From Bacteroidota bacterium (GTDB taxonomy: Bacteria; Bacteroidota; Bacteroidia; UKL13-3): DNA of 64,000 bases. A model generated the notes under the pieces. The model was not told where the DNA came from. It saw nothing but the letters and a program-made list of their open reading frames with translations, and did no database searches. Position 1 is the first letter of the stretch. The number at the start of each line of letters is the position of its first letter. Shown here piece by piece: positions 39,392 to 47,984 of this stretch. The stretch is from assembly GCA_027491355.1 (NCBI GenBank), contig JAIXWI010000044.1, forward strand, positions 1 through 64,000, given 5' to 3'. A program made the translations under genes and the position numbers.

Positions 39392-40102
39392 TTATTTTAA
39401 ATTGTGCCAAACATTGGTCACATCATCATCTTCATCCAAGCGCTCCATTAATTTGTTGAATTCGGCTTCTTGTTCTTCAGTTAATTCAACTGCAGTAGTA
39501 GGAATTCTTTGCAATTCGGCGTTAGTGATTTCAATCTTTCTTTCTTCCAATGCTTTTTGCATGGCACCAAATTCAGTAAAAGGAACTGATATCATGTAGA
39601 AACCTTCTCCATCATCTTCCATTTCTTCCATCCCAAAATCGATCATTTCCAATTCAAATTCTTCAGGGTTAATACCTGTGGTTGGAATTCTGAAAATACC
39701 TTTTCTTTCAAACAAGAAATCTAAACTGCCCGATACCATCATTTGACCGCCAGTTTTATTGAAATGCGACCGCAAATTAGCAATGGTGCGTGTAGGGTTA
39801 TCGGTTGCTGTTTCAATGATCATGGCTACACCATGTGGTCCTTTTCCTTCGTATGCAATTTCTTCAAAGTTTTTCTCGTCTTTGTTATTGGCTCTATTGA
39901 TAGCAGCGTCAATATTTGCTTTAGGCATATTGGCTGCTTTTGCATTGGCTATAATAGCTCTTAATCTTGAGTTTGATTCGGGGTCTGTACCACCGGCTTT
40001 TACAGCAATATGAATCTCTTTTCCAAATTTGGTAAATGCTCTGCTCATTTTTGCATAACGTGCAAACATTTTGTGTTTTCTTTTTTCAAATACTCTTCCC
40101 AT
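39392..40102 (-). CDS. YebC/PmpR family protein
   Basis: 236 aa. It starts MGRVFEKRKHKMFARYAKMSRAFTKFGKEI (given here in part), the family N terminus, and contains GPHGVAMIIETATDNPTRT and the C-terminal acidic region. Members were described as transcription regulators and more recently as factors easing ribosome stalling. The N-terminal form with HKMFARYAKM rather than HSKW is the YeeN-like variant. Confidence 0.9.
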   Translation of the reverse strand: MGRVFEKRKHKMFARYAKMSRAFTKFGKEIHIAVKAGGTDPESNSRLRAIIANAKAANMPKANIDAAINRANNKDEKNFEEIAYEGKGPHGVAMIIETATDNPTRTIANLRSHFNKTGGQMMVSGSLDFLFERKGIFRIPTTGINPEEFELEMIDFGMEEMEDDGEGFYMISVPFTEFGAMQKALEERKIEITNAELQRIPTTAVELTEEQEAEFNKLMERLDEDDDVTNVWHNLK

Positions 40103-40240
40103 GAATAACTTAAATTAATGATGTGAAATACAGATTGCGAACATACAAAATAGCGCCTTAATTCTTACTTTCTCTGAAATTTTGATTTTAATTTCTAAAT
40201 AATAGGTTCTGAATGTTGAAAATACCACCTTTGAAAGCTC

Positions 40241-41050
40241 ATGAATGATTCAATTAGTATAACCGATCAATTAGGCAGAAGTATACATTTTGAAACGAGG
40301 CCAACACGCATTGTTTCATTAGTGCCTTCAATCACTGAGTTATTGATAGATATGGGTTTGGAGTCAGAAGTGGTGGGCCGAACCTTGTTTTGCATACATC
40401 CAGAAAGAATCAAACAAAGTATTCCTCAAATAGGGGGTACCAAAACCCTTAAAATAGAACAAATTAAAGCGCTACAGCCCACTATCATCATTGCCAACAA
40501 AGAAGAAAATACCATGGCCCAAATTGATGAATTAACCAGTTTGTTTCCAGTTTATATCAGCGATATCAAAACCATTGATGAGGCTTTTGCATTCATTACT
40601 GATATGGGAGTTTTGTTCAATCAAAGCAATCAAAGCAATGCAATCAAACAAAGTATTCAAAGTTTACTCAATCAGTTGCAATTGATGAGTAAACCTGGTT
40701 TAAAAGTGGCTTATTTGATATGGAAAGAACCGCTAATGGCTGTTGCTGGCAATACTTATATTCATGCCCTTTTGAAGCATTTGAACTGGGTAAATGTGTT
40801 TGAACAATGTACAGAGCGTTATCCCCAAACCAGTGTAGCAGAATTAAATGACTTAGAAGCAGATTTAGTATTGCTTTCATCAGAACCCTTTCCTTTTAAA
40901 GCAAAGCACCAAGAACAATTCAGTCAAGAAGGTTTAAGGGCAAAAACTGTTTTGGTAAATGGCGAATTGTATAGTTGGTATGGCAGTCGTTTGTTACATG
41001 TAGCTGAAGAATTTACAAACTGTATTCATCAAATTAATGCATTGGTGTGA
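40241..41050 (+). CDS. Helical backbone metal receptor (BtuF/FhuD-like), no signal peptide
   Basis: 269 aa with the fold of periplasmic cobalamin/iron-siderophore binding proteins: RIVSLVPSITELLIDMGLESEVVGRT at the start, PQIGGTK, and the second lobe KPGLKVAYLIWKEPLMAVAGNTYIHALL. The N terminus shows no signal peptide or lipobox, so as read it is cytosolic. Such forms are common in Bacteroidota next to metal or cobalamin genes. Here the next gene is an EamA transporter, which overlaps its stop. Confidence 0.8.
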   Translation: MNDSISITDQLGRSIHFETRPTRIVSLVPSITELLIDMGLESEVVGRTLFCIHPERIKQSIPQIGGTKTLKIEQIKALQPTIIIANKEENTMAQIDELTSLFPVYISDIKTIDEAFAFITDMGVLFNQSNQSNAIKQSIQSLLNQLQLMSKPGLKVAYLIWKEPLMAVAGNTYIHALLKHLNWVNVFEQCTERYPQTSVAELNDLEADLVLLSSEPFPFKAKHQEQFSQEGLRAKTVLVNGELYSWYGSRLLHVAEEFTNCIHQINALV

Positions 41051-41961
41051 ATAGAAATTTAATTCCTTGGCTCGCGTTTTTTGCTGTTTCCTTTTTTTGG
41101 GGAACCACTTATTTGGCAACTAGAATTGGCGTACAATCTTTTCCTCCATTCATGATGGCAGCCATTAGACAAGGCCTTGCAGGTTTTTGTTTGCTCTTGT
41201 ATTTTTTGGTGAAAGGCTATGCAATTCCCAATAAAACAGATTTAAAAAGTTTCTTTTTTACAGGTATTATCATGTTGGCAGGTGGCAATGGCATCATCAC
41301 TTGGGGCATGCAATATGTAGACAGTGGATTGACCTCTTTAATTTGTGCTTTGACCCCAGTTTGGATTGTATTGTTCAATTTAATTTTAGGCAAAAAAGAA
41401 CAAATCAATGGGCTTACCATTTTGGGTTTTTTGATATGTTTAATAGGTCAAGTACTGATTTTTTCAAACAGGTTATCGGTGCATCAATCGGAGCATTTTT
41501 GGACAGGAATTACAGCCATTGTTTTGAGTAATTTATTGTGGGCTATTGGAACCGTTTATTCCAAACACCATGTTAGTAAAGTACATCCCTTGTTTTCATC
41601 AGGCTTTCAAATGTTTGCGGCTGCCATTATTTTGGTATGTTGTTCCATACTTTTAGACGAAACCAAACAAACCATTGTATTGAGCCAAGAAGCTATTTTG
41701 TCTATTGCTTATTTGGTGGTTTTTGGCAGTTGGATTGCCTTTGGTTCATATATGTATGTATTGAAAAAATTACCTGCGAGTATTGTATCAACCTATGCAT
41801 ATATCAATACTGCTGTTGGTTTATTACTAGGCTGGTATTGGTTAAACGAGCCCATGAATTTGCAAACGATCTTTGCCCTGGTATTAACTGTACTCGGTGT
41901 ATATTTAGTGAGCAAAAGCACGCAAATTGGCAACAATACACAACAAACAACAGACCGGTAA
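41047..41961 (+). CDS. EamA/DMT family transporter
   Basis: Inner-membrane permease of 304 aa with about ten hydrophobic segments and two EamA repeats (FWGTTYLATRIGVQSFPPFMMAAIRQ in repeat 1; FGSYMYVLKKLPASIVSTYAYINT in repeat 2). Substrate unknown; relatives export amino acids or metabolites. The start is a GTG at 41047 overlapping the preceding TGA stop. The yraN frame overlaps its end by 35 bases. Confidence 0.88.
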   Translation: MNRNLIPWLAFFAVSFFWGTTYLATRIGVQSFPPFMMAAIRQGLAGFCLLLYFLVKGYAIPNKTDLKSFFFTGIIMLAGGNGIITWGMQYVDSGLTSLICALTPVWIVLFNLILGKKEQINGLTILGFLICLIGQVLIFSNRLSVHQSEHFWTGITAIVLSNLLWAIGTVYSKHHVSKVHPLFSSGFQMFAAAIILVCCSILLDETKQTIVLSQEAILSIAYLVVFGSWIAFGSYMYVLKKLPASIVSTYAYINTAVGLLLGWYWLNEPMNLQTIFALVLTVLGVYLVSKSTQIGNNTQQTTDR

Positions 41962-42295
41962 ATGGGGCGAACAAAAAGCCCTTGATTTTTTAATTCAACA
42001 GGGATACGAACTGCTCGCAACCAATTACAGAGTCAGGAGAGCCGAGTTTGATTTGCTCATGAAAGATGGAAATATATTGGTAGTGGTGGAGGTAAAAACC
42101 AGGTACAATGCAATGTTGGAACCAGAAAAGTCGGTGAGTAAAAACCAACAAAAAATACTCATTCAAGGTGTTGAGGAATTCCTAAAAAATCATCCGCAAT
42201 ATGCCAGCGTGCGTTTTGATATAGTGGCCATCAATTTACACCATGGAAAAATGAACCTGATGCATTTCAAAGATGCTTTTTATCCGTCTTACTAA
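41927..42295 (+). CDS. YraN family (UPF0102) nuclease-like protein
   Basis: 122 aa, normal for the family. GKWGEQKALDFLIQQGYELLATNYR is the family signature. Asp42 and Glu55-x-Lys57 (FDLLMKDG...VVEVKTR) form a restriction-endonuclease-like active site. The best start is the TTG at 41927, inside the end of the transporter gene. Biological role unknown. Confidence 0.85.
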   Translation: MATIHNKQQTGKWGEQKALDFLIQQGYELLATNYRVRRAEFDLLMKDGNILVVVEVKTRYNAMLEPEKSVSKNQQKILIQGVEEFLKNHPQYASVRFDIVAINLHHGKMNLMHFKDAFYPSY

Positions 42296-42443
42296 GTTGA
42301 TTTTGATAGCTTTATAATTTGTACACATCCTTGTTTTCAAGACTTGCAAGGCTTTAGGCAATGTGGAAAATTGTCAGTCCTTAGTAACAGTGTATTTGCA
42401 ATGAATGTGCATTAAATTTAAAAACTGTACACCTGTATTTTGA

Positions 42444-42451
42444 TAATTTTG
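42444..42451 (+). promoter_or_regulatory. Candidate -7 element for the DnaB-like gene
   Basis: TAATTTTG fits TAnnTTTG exactly and lies 20 bases before the ATG at 42471, as for the response regulator at 35800. It suggests transcription starts here for the DnaB-like gene and possibly reads on into the retron. Confidence 0.5.
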
Positions 42452-42470
42452 TTTGCCTAAATTATAAGAA

Positions 42471-43811
42471 ATGTCTACCCAAATTCAGTCTCAAGAACTA
42501 GAAAAATATTTTGTTGCTGGCTTGTTGAAATACCCCGATGTGTTTCAAATGAGCATTGTACAAATTCAACCCAATTATTTTCAAACTCAGGCTTACCAGA
42601 TTATATTCAATGCCATTGCTGAAAAAATCAAATTGAACCAAGCTTTTGATGCGTTAATAATTAAGCAATCTGTGTATGACCAATATCCTGAAATAGTATG
42701 GAATGAATGGTTTTATGGCATCAGTCAATGTCAAGTTTCAGCCTCAAAAGTTGAAGATTGTATTGCTTTATTGGAAGAAATGCATCAGCATAAAATTCTC
42801 AACGAAATTGCAGCTGAATTGACCGCTTCCAATCATACTTTTGCTGACAGGATAGACCAAGCATTGTTGGCGTTGGTTCAATTGAAACAGCGCAATGCAT
42901 CACAATCAACTTCCTTTTTTTCTGGATTGTTGTTGTCTCAATTAGATGCGATTGTTCAAGGTGAAAAAAAACATTTATTGTCGAGTGGATTTGCAGGTTT
43001 GGACCAATTAATGGGTGGGGGATTTGAGGCGGGTCAATTAACAGTTTTAGGCGCTAGGACAGGCATGGGTAAAACCAGGTTGTTGCTTTCCATGTTTAAA
43101 GATTTGATTCGTAAACAAGGTAAAAAAGTGTTGTTTTTAAGTTACGGAATGACCGCACCTAGGTTTTTAAAAGCCTATTTGTTTGGTGTGCCTCTTGAGT
43201 CATCTGTTGATTTTGAAATGCCAAGTGAAAATGAGTTACATCAGGAGATTGCCGAGCTCAATCGCTTAGAAAATGAAGGCTTGTTTCAATTTTGCCATTT
43301 ATTGGAAAGCAATGAAAAATACCTGCTTACTGGTATTCTTAAACAAGTCATTGCATCTCCGGTTGATATGGTCATTATTGATAGCATTCAATACCTACAA
43401 CAACCTGATGCCAATACTGCGTCAACCCGAGAAAAATACATTGGTAATGTGCTCAAAGAATTGAAAAGATTGGCGCATATTTACAATTTTAGTTTGTTGG
43501 TAGGTTCAGAGATCAGCAGAAATGCAGAAAAAAGAGGCTATGCCAACAGACCCATCTTGTCAGATTTAAAGGACAGTGGTTGGATTGAAGAATTAGCCGA
43601 TCAAGTGGTCTTTTTGTACAGACCCTCTTATTATCACTTGTGTGAATGGGAAGATGGCACCAATGCTCAAAACCAAGCTGAATTGATTGTTGCAAAAAAT
43701 AACCGTTTTCAAACAGGAACTGTTCGTGTTTCATACGATGTGTTTGGCCGTTTCAGTGCTTTCAATTCAGTTAAAAGAGCCATTCCTGAAAACAGACTCA
43801 ATGAACTATAA
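42471..43811 (+). CDS. DnaB-like (RecA-fold) helicase paralogue next to a retron
   Basis: 446 aa with both DnaB halves: an N-terminal helical domain (about 5-130) and a RecA-like ATPase domain (about 160-440). Walker A is GARTGMGKT (194-202, Lys201) and Walker B IIDSIQYLQ (Asp304). LKDSGWIEELADQVVFLYRPSYY replaces the DnaB consensus LRESGAIEQDADVVMFIYR. It lacks the usual DnaB N-terminal start and is shorter (~500 aa for the replicative enzyme), so it is a diverged paralogue, not the chromosome's main helicase. It ends directly before the putative retron RNA on the same strand. It may be a retron partner or an unrelated neighbour. Confidence 0.85.
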   Translation: MSTQIQSQELEKYFVAGLLKYPDVFQMSIVQIQPNYFQTQAYQIIFNAIAEKIKLNQAFDALIIKQSVYDQYPEIVWNEWFYGISQCQVSASKVEDCIALLEEMHQHKILNEIAAELTASNHTFADRIDQALLALVQLKQRNASQSTSFFSGLLLSQLDAIVQGEKKHLLSSGFAGLDQLMGGGFEAGQLTVLGARTGMGKTRLLLSMFKDLIRKQGKKVLFLSYGMTAPRFLKAYLFGVPLESSVDFEMPSENELHQEIAELNRLENEGLFQFCHLLESNEKYLLTGILKQVIASPVDMVIIDSIQYLQQPDANTASTREKYIGNVLKELKRLAHIYNFSLLVGSEISRNAEKRGYANRPILSDLKDSGWIEELADQVVFLYRPSYYHLCEWEDGTNAQNQAELIVAKNNRFQTGTVRVSYDVFGRFSAFNSVKRAIPENRLNEL

Positions 43812-43964
43812 AAAATTAGCTAGTGCATGCCTGCAAAATATGATGAAGAAATACCCGTCTTTGGCTGTGCAACTGCAGCCCATGTAACAAGGGGCAATCG
43901 GTTAGCATTTTCTGCGAAAATGCGTCCTGTTGGTTAATAGATCAGACAGGCTGCACTAGTTTTT
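43811..43964 (+). ncRNA. Putative retron msr-msd RNA
   Basis: Non-coding stretch between the DnaB-like gene and the RT. An a1/a2-type inverted repeat flanks it: CTAGTGCATGCCTG (43820-43833) with CAGGCTGCACTAG (43947-43959), 13 pairs with one bulged T, plus an A5 upstream and T5 downstream. Inside are a GGCTG/CAGCC hairpin (43863-43867 with 43876-43880), likely msr, and a hairpin with a perfect 8-bp GCATTTTC/GAAAATGC stem (43905-43912 with 43916-43923) extended by AACAAGG/CCTGTT (43886-43892 with 43926-43931), likely msd. TTAGC at 43816-43820 and 43902-43906 are candidate branch-guanosine sites. The exact msr/msd border is not determined. Confidence 0.75.
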
Positions 43965-43970
43965 ACATCC

Positions 43971-44975
43971 ATGAATAATTTTGTTAAATACAATGATTTA
44001 GATAGCTTTTGTGAGGCATACCGCCTTGCAATCAATCTTTGCATGGAAATGATGGCCAAACCTGTATACACCAGTTTCAGTATCCCCAAAAAAAGTGGTG
44101 GCCGACGCCTCATTGAATCACCAGAGCCGGATTTGAAATTGGTACAATCAGCCATTGTCAGTTATTTAAATACTTTGTACAGAGCGTCCGAACAAGTGCA
44201 CGGATTTGTGAAAAAAAACCAATATCAACCCATAAGAAACAACCTGACCAATGCGCAAATGCATTTGAAACGTCCTTTTTTGTTGAACATAGATATCAAA
44301 GATTTTTTTCATGCAATCAGTACCAAAAAAGTAGTGGCTGCATTGCAATTGGAACCATTCGGTTTACCATATGAATTTGCGGCACAGTTAGCACTGTTGT
44401 GTACCTATGAAGGTCATTTGCCAATGGGTGCCCCCAGTTCTCCATTGCTTTCCAATATTGTTTGCAGGCACCTTGATTTTAGAATGCAACAACTCATGGG
44501 CAATTATTTGAATGATACCATTGTTTACACTCGTTATGCAGATGATTTGAGCTTTTCAAGTTTAGATGCATTTCCTGTGTTTTTTGACCAATTGGTACTA
44601 GATGTATTGAGCAAAGAAGGCTTTGAAGTGAATCTGAAAAAATACAGAATGGCTGGCCCCAACCAAGCCAAATATGTAACAGGTGTAAAAATAAACAAAC
44701 ACCTGAATTTAGATAGGCGGTACTACCGTTTGTTGCGCGCCATTTTGCATGATGCAGAAACGAATGGATTAACCCATGCTATGCAAAATTACGCGCGCAA
44801 AAATGCACACAAAACCATTGTCAATGAAAAACAATTTGTACGTATGTTGTATGGTAAAATCAGGTATATGGAAAGGGTGAAAGGAGCAGAGGATCCCATA
44901 ACTTATGCTACTTTTTTGCGTTTAAAAAGGGTGTATCAGCAATTCAATTCAAATCACAATTCAACATCCATCTGA
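43971..44975 (+). CDS. Retron-type reverse transcriptase
   Basis: 334 aa, a minimal RT without extra domains. Diagnostic retron motifs are all present: NAQMH at 94-98 (NAxxH), HGF at 77-79, catalytic Asp108 in NIDIKDFF, PMGAPSSPLLSN at 151-162, YADD at 189-192, and VTG at 236-238. It would prime from a guanosine in the upstream RNA and make branched msDNA. The ATG is 12 bases after the a2 repeat. The 3' end overlaps the convergent VOC gene by 32 bases, so no effector gene follows downstream. GC content is similar to its neighbours. Confidence 0.95.
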   Translation: MNNFVKYNDLDSFCEAYRLAINLCMEMMAKPVYTSFSIPKKSGGRRLIESPEPDLKLVQSAIVSYLNTLYRASEQVHGFVKKNQYQPIRNNLTNAQMHLKRPFLLNIDIKDFFHAISTKKVVAALQLEPFGLPYEFAAQLALLCTYEGHLPMGAPSSPLLSNIVCRHLDFRMQQLMGNYLNDTIVYTRYADDLSFSSLDAFPVFFDQLVLDVLSKEGFEVNLKKYRMAGPNQAKYVTGVKINKHLNLDRRYYRLLRAILHDAETNGLTHAMQNYARKNAHKTIVNEKQFVRMLYGKIRYMERVKGAEDPITYATFLRLKRVYQQFNSNHNSTSI

Positions 44976-45348
44976 TGCCAAATTGGTCGATTAAAATTCC
45001 AAAACGAGCGCCCCAAAAAGTATCTTGCAAAGGCATTTCAATTTTACCATTCATGGCAAGTTGATTGAATACTTTGTCCATTTCCGTTACCTCTGGAATA
45101 TCGATAGACATAGAGAAATTACTACCTTGAACATAAGGTCTGTTGGGCAAAATATCGCAAAACAACATGGATTGAGTGCCAATTTTTATTTCAGCATGTA
45201 AAATTTTATTGCTGTAATCTTCAGGAATGTCCAAAGGGGCATTGTCGAAACGGTTGATGCCAATGATTTCTGCTTGAAAACATTCAATATAAAAATTCAT
45301 GGCTGCTTCTGCATTGCCCTGAAAAATAAGATATGGCTTTAATTCCAT
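44944..45348 (-). CDS. VOC family protein (PhnB/glyoxalase-like)
   Basis: 134 aa of the PhnB-type vicinal oxygen chelate fold. YLIFQGNAEAAMNFYIECF at the N terminus, LHAEIKIGTQSMLFCDILP in the middle and WGARFGILIDQFGIRWMLNC at the end are the family signatures. The reaction is unknown. Its last ten codons lie antisense over the RT 3' end. Confidence 0.9.
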   Translation of the reverse strand: MELKPYLIFQGNAEAAMNFYIECFQAEIIGINRFDNAPLDIPEDYSNKILHAEIKIGTQSMLFCDILPNRPYVQGSNFSMSIDIPEVTEMDKVFNQLAMNGKIEMPLQDTFWGARFGILIDQFGIRWMLNCDLN

Positions 45349-45401
45349 TGTGGTAAAATTGAGCCTGCAATTACGGGCAATCTGTTGGTCTTGCCAATGA
45401 T

Positions 45402-46355
45402 TTATCTCAGTTCTTCTTTTTTTAATGCAAATTTAAAAGGGATGGCGAGTCTGTCAGCCCAAGCCTTTTCCGTATGATTGGCACCTTTGAAAACCAAAGT
45501 TTTAAATTGGTTTGGATGCAAATGCTTTTGTAAAATTTGGTCTATTTCGTTTTGGCCAAATTCGTATAAACTGTCTAGGGTAGTGGTTCCTCGGTCAAAA
45601 TATAACCTAGAACTTTTAGGCAATTTGGGAATTTTGTTGTTGGCATAAGCCAGCGTGGCTTGCTGAAAAAGGGCATGGTCTAAAGCATAGAAACCCGGCC
45701 AATGGGTTGATAAACAGATGGCAGTTCCAAAGATGCTAGGGTATTCGCAAATGCCATAAAAAGAAATGATTCCGCCCATGCTGGAACCCATGATGGCTGT
45801 ATTGTTTGCATCAGCAAGGGTAGGGAAGTGCTGGTCGATGTAAGGCTTGAGTTCTTGTACCAAAAACTGTAAATACAAATTGCCTAACAAGCTTTGTTTA
45901 TCAAGTGCATTCGTTTTTTTATTTTGGTGGTACTGCGCCATGATTTGCGCTTTTTCTTGAGGGTTTAAAAATTCTAGAATGGCATTTTCTGGGCTGTATT
46001 CGTAATGCCTTAGCGGCCCATTGTTCCAAATTCCAACCACCATGCAGCGTTTGTAATTGCTGTCTAATAACAATTGGTTCAAGGTTTCATCTACTTTCCA
46101 TTCTTGTTTGTTCCAAGTTTGGCTTGAATCGAACAGCATTTGCCCATCGTGCATGTACACCACACTTAATTTTTCGTTTTCAGTCCTTTTTTTTGCAGCA
46201 GGCAGCCAAATACTGATGTTTCTATCACCCAGTAATTTACTCTTGAAGTTGAGCTGAATAATGCTGTCTTGCAAAGGCAGTTGTTTAACTAATTTGTTTT
46301 GCGCAATAGTCGATTGACTGAGGCAGACAACCAAAATGAAACACCAAATTTTCAT
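45402..46355 (-). CDS. Secreted alpha/beta-hydrolase, esterase D-like (PF00756)
   Basis: 317 aa with a signal peptide (1-19, ending TIAQ). The nucleophile is Ser192 in GSSMGG, with a later Asp region (FDRGTTTLDSLY) and His in GANHTEKAW. Related proteins hydrolyse siderophore or carbohydrate esters. The location would be periplasmic. It stands alone before the VOC gene. Confidence 0.88.
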   Translation of the reverse strand: MKIWCFILVVCLSQSTIAQNKLVKQLPLQDSIIQLNFKSKLLGDRNISIWLPAAKKRTENEKLSVVYMHDGQMLFDSSQTWNKQEWKVDETLNQLLLDSNYKRCMVVGIWNNGPLRHYEYSPENAILEFLNPQEKAQIMAQYHQNKKTNALDKQSLLGNLYLQFLVQELKPYIDQHFPTLADANNTAIMGSSMGGIISFYGICEYPSIFGTAICLSTHWPGFYALDHALFQQATLAYANNKIPKLPKSSRLYFDRGTTTLDSLYEFGQNEIDQILQKHLHPNQFKTLVFKGANHTEKAWADRLAIPFKFALKKEELR

Positions 46356-46420
46356 GAGGCCAATTTAGAAATAATACTGGGAAATAAAGTTCTTGCTGAG
46401 AATGATTTACTTTTGTGGCA

Positions 46421-47794
46421 ATGAATTATTCCAAATCGCAATTAGGAGAAACCATTTGTGCCCTTGCTACACCCACAGGACTTGGTGCCATTGGGGTGAT
46501 CAGGGTAAGTGGCCCAAGAGCTCTTGACATTTGCAAAGCCTGTTTCAAAGGCGCTGATTTAAGCGCTGTTCCCGGCCATACCTTGCATTTTGGAAAATTC
46601 ATGGATGGTGAAAACTGGATTGACGAAGTTTTGGCTTCCGTTTTCCATGGCCCTAAAAGTTATACCGGAGAAGATACCATTGAATTGAGTGCCCACGGCT
46701 CGCCCTATATTCTGAAACGCATTTTGGAAACCTTGGTGAAAAATGGAGCAAGAATGGCCCAGCCAGGAGAGTTTACCTTGAGGGCCTTTTTAAATGGCAA
46801 AATGGATTTGACCCAGGCAGAAGCGGTAGCCGATTTAATTGCTTCGCAAAGTGCCTCAAGCCATGAAACTGCCTTGAAACAGATGAGGGGAGGCTTTTCA
46901 AAACAATTGAGCATGCTCCGTGAAAAACTGGTGAATTTTGCTTCTTTGATTGAATTGGAACTCGATTTTTCGGAGGAAGATGTTGAGTTTGCCAGCCGCC
47001 CTGAATTGCTTGATTTGGTAAAGCAACTCATTGGCAATTTGACGGTTTTAATAGATTCGTTTGCTTATGGCAATGCCATTAAAAACGGTATTCCTACAGT
47101 AATTGCAGGTAAACCGAATGCAGGAAAAAGTACTTTGCTCAATACCTTGTTAAAAGACGAAAGAGCCATTGTGAGCGATATTGCGGGTACTACCCGTGAT
47201 GTAATAGAAGAGGGTTTTGTGATTGATGGTATTTTGTTTCGCTTGATTGATACGGCCGGTATCAGAAAAGGCAGTTCCGATGTGATTGAAAACATGGGAA
47301 TTGAAAAAACTTTTGAGCGCATTCAGCAGGCCAGTATCATTTTGTATGTGTTTGATGCGTCTTTAACTACCCCTGAAACGCTTTTAGAAGAGCTCAGTCA
47401 GTTTCAAGACAACAATGCAGTCTTGATTCCACTTGCCAATAAAATTGACCTCTGTGCCCATGCAAATGCCTTTGACGGAATATCGAACTTATTGCCCATC
47501 TCTTGTAAAAATTCCCAAGGCATTGAAGCATTAGAAGAAAAACTTTTGGGTTTGGTTAAAAAAGAGCAGGTGAAAAACGAGGTAATGGTAACCAATCTGA
47601 GGCATTTTGAAGCCTTGACCCATGCCCGCACCGCCCTTGAAGCCGTTATTCAATCAATGGAATTTGGTAGGAGCGGAGAGCTGCTTGCCTTTGATATTCG
47701 CAAAGCCCTGCACCACCTTGGTGAGATTACAGGTGAGATCTCTTCAGACGACCTTTTGGGGAATATCTTTAGTAAGTTTTGTATCGGCAAATAG
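46421..47794 (+). CDS. mnmE: tRNA uridine-5-carboxymethylaminomethyl modification GTPase
   Basis: MnmE/TrmE (457 aa from the ATG; a GTG two codons upstream is possible). The N-terminal folate-binding domain has DTICALATPTG-like and GRVRTSG-like blocks (here ETICALATPTGLGAIGVIRVSG in part). The G domain carries GKPNAGKST, DIAGTTRD and DTAGIRK, and the C terminus is FCIGK with the conserved cysteine. With MnmG it modifies the wobble uridine of several tRNAs. Confidence 0.96.
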   Translation: MNYSKSQLGETICALATPTGLGAIGVIRVSGPRALDICKACFKGADLSAVPGHTLHFGKFMDGENWIDEVLASVFHGPKSYTGEDTIELSAHGSPYILKRILETLVKNGARMAQPGEFTLRAFLNGKMDLTQAEAVADLIASQSASSHETALKQMRGGFSKQLSMLREKLVNFASLIELELDFSEEDVEFASRPELLDLVKQLIGNLTVLIDSFAYGNAIKNGIPTVIAGKPNAGKSTLLNTLLKDERAIVSDIAGTTRDVIEEGFVIDGILFRLIDTAGIRKGSSDVIENMGIEKTFERIQQASIILYVFDASLTTPETLLEELSQFQDNNAVLIPLANKIDLCAHANAFDGISNLLPISCKNSQGIEALEEKLLGLVKKEQVKNEVMVTNLRHFEALTHARTALEAVIQSMEFGRSGELLAFDIRKALHHLGEITGEISSDDLLGNIFSKFCIGK

Positions 47795-47984
47795 CAAAAG
47801 AAGGAAAAGGTAAATTTTACGAAAAAACAAACTTGGTTTGAACGTCTGTTTTAAAATTGAAATAGTTTCAGTACAATTTAAATAAATTCAAAAACTTTGC
47901 CCAATAGGCTTACAGATAAAATTGAATAGATGTTGAATATTTCTTTTAAGATAGTTAATATTGTTAGACTCTAAAAATAAAAAA

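Noticed and set aside
43840-43887. Fifteen-codon ATG frame (MMKKYPSL...) inside the retron RNA candidate
   Set aside because: Short and overlaps the hairpins. The stretch is better explained as msr-msd.
43971-44975. RT as part of a diversity-generating retroelement or group II intron
   Set aside because: No template/variable repeats, no intron domain V-like structure and no maturase domain. The NAxxH and VTG motifs point to a retron.
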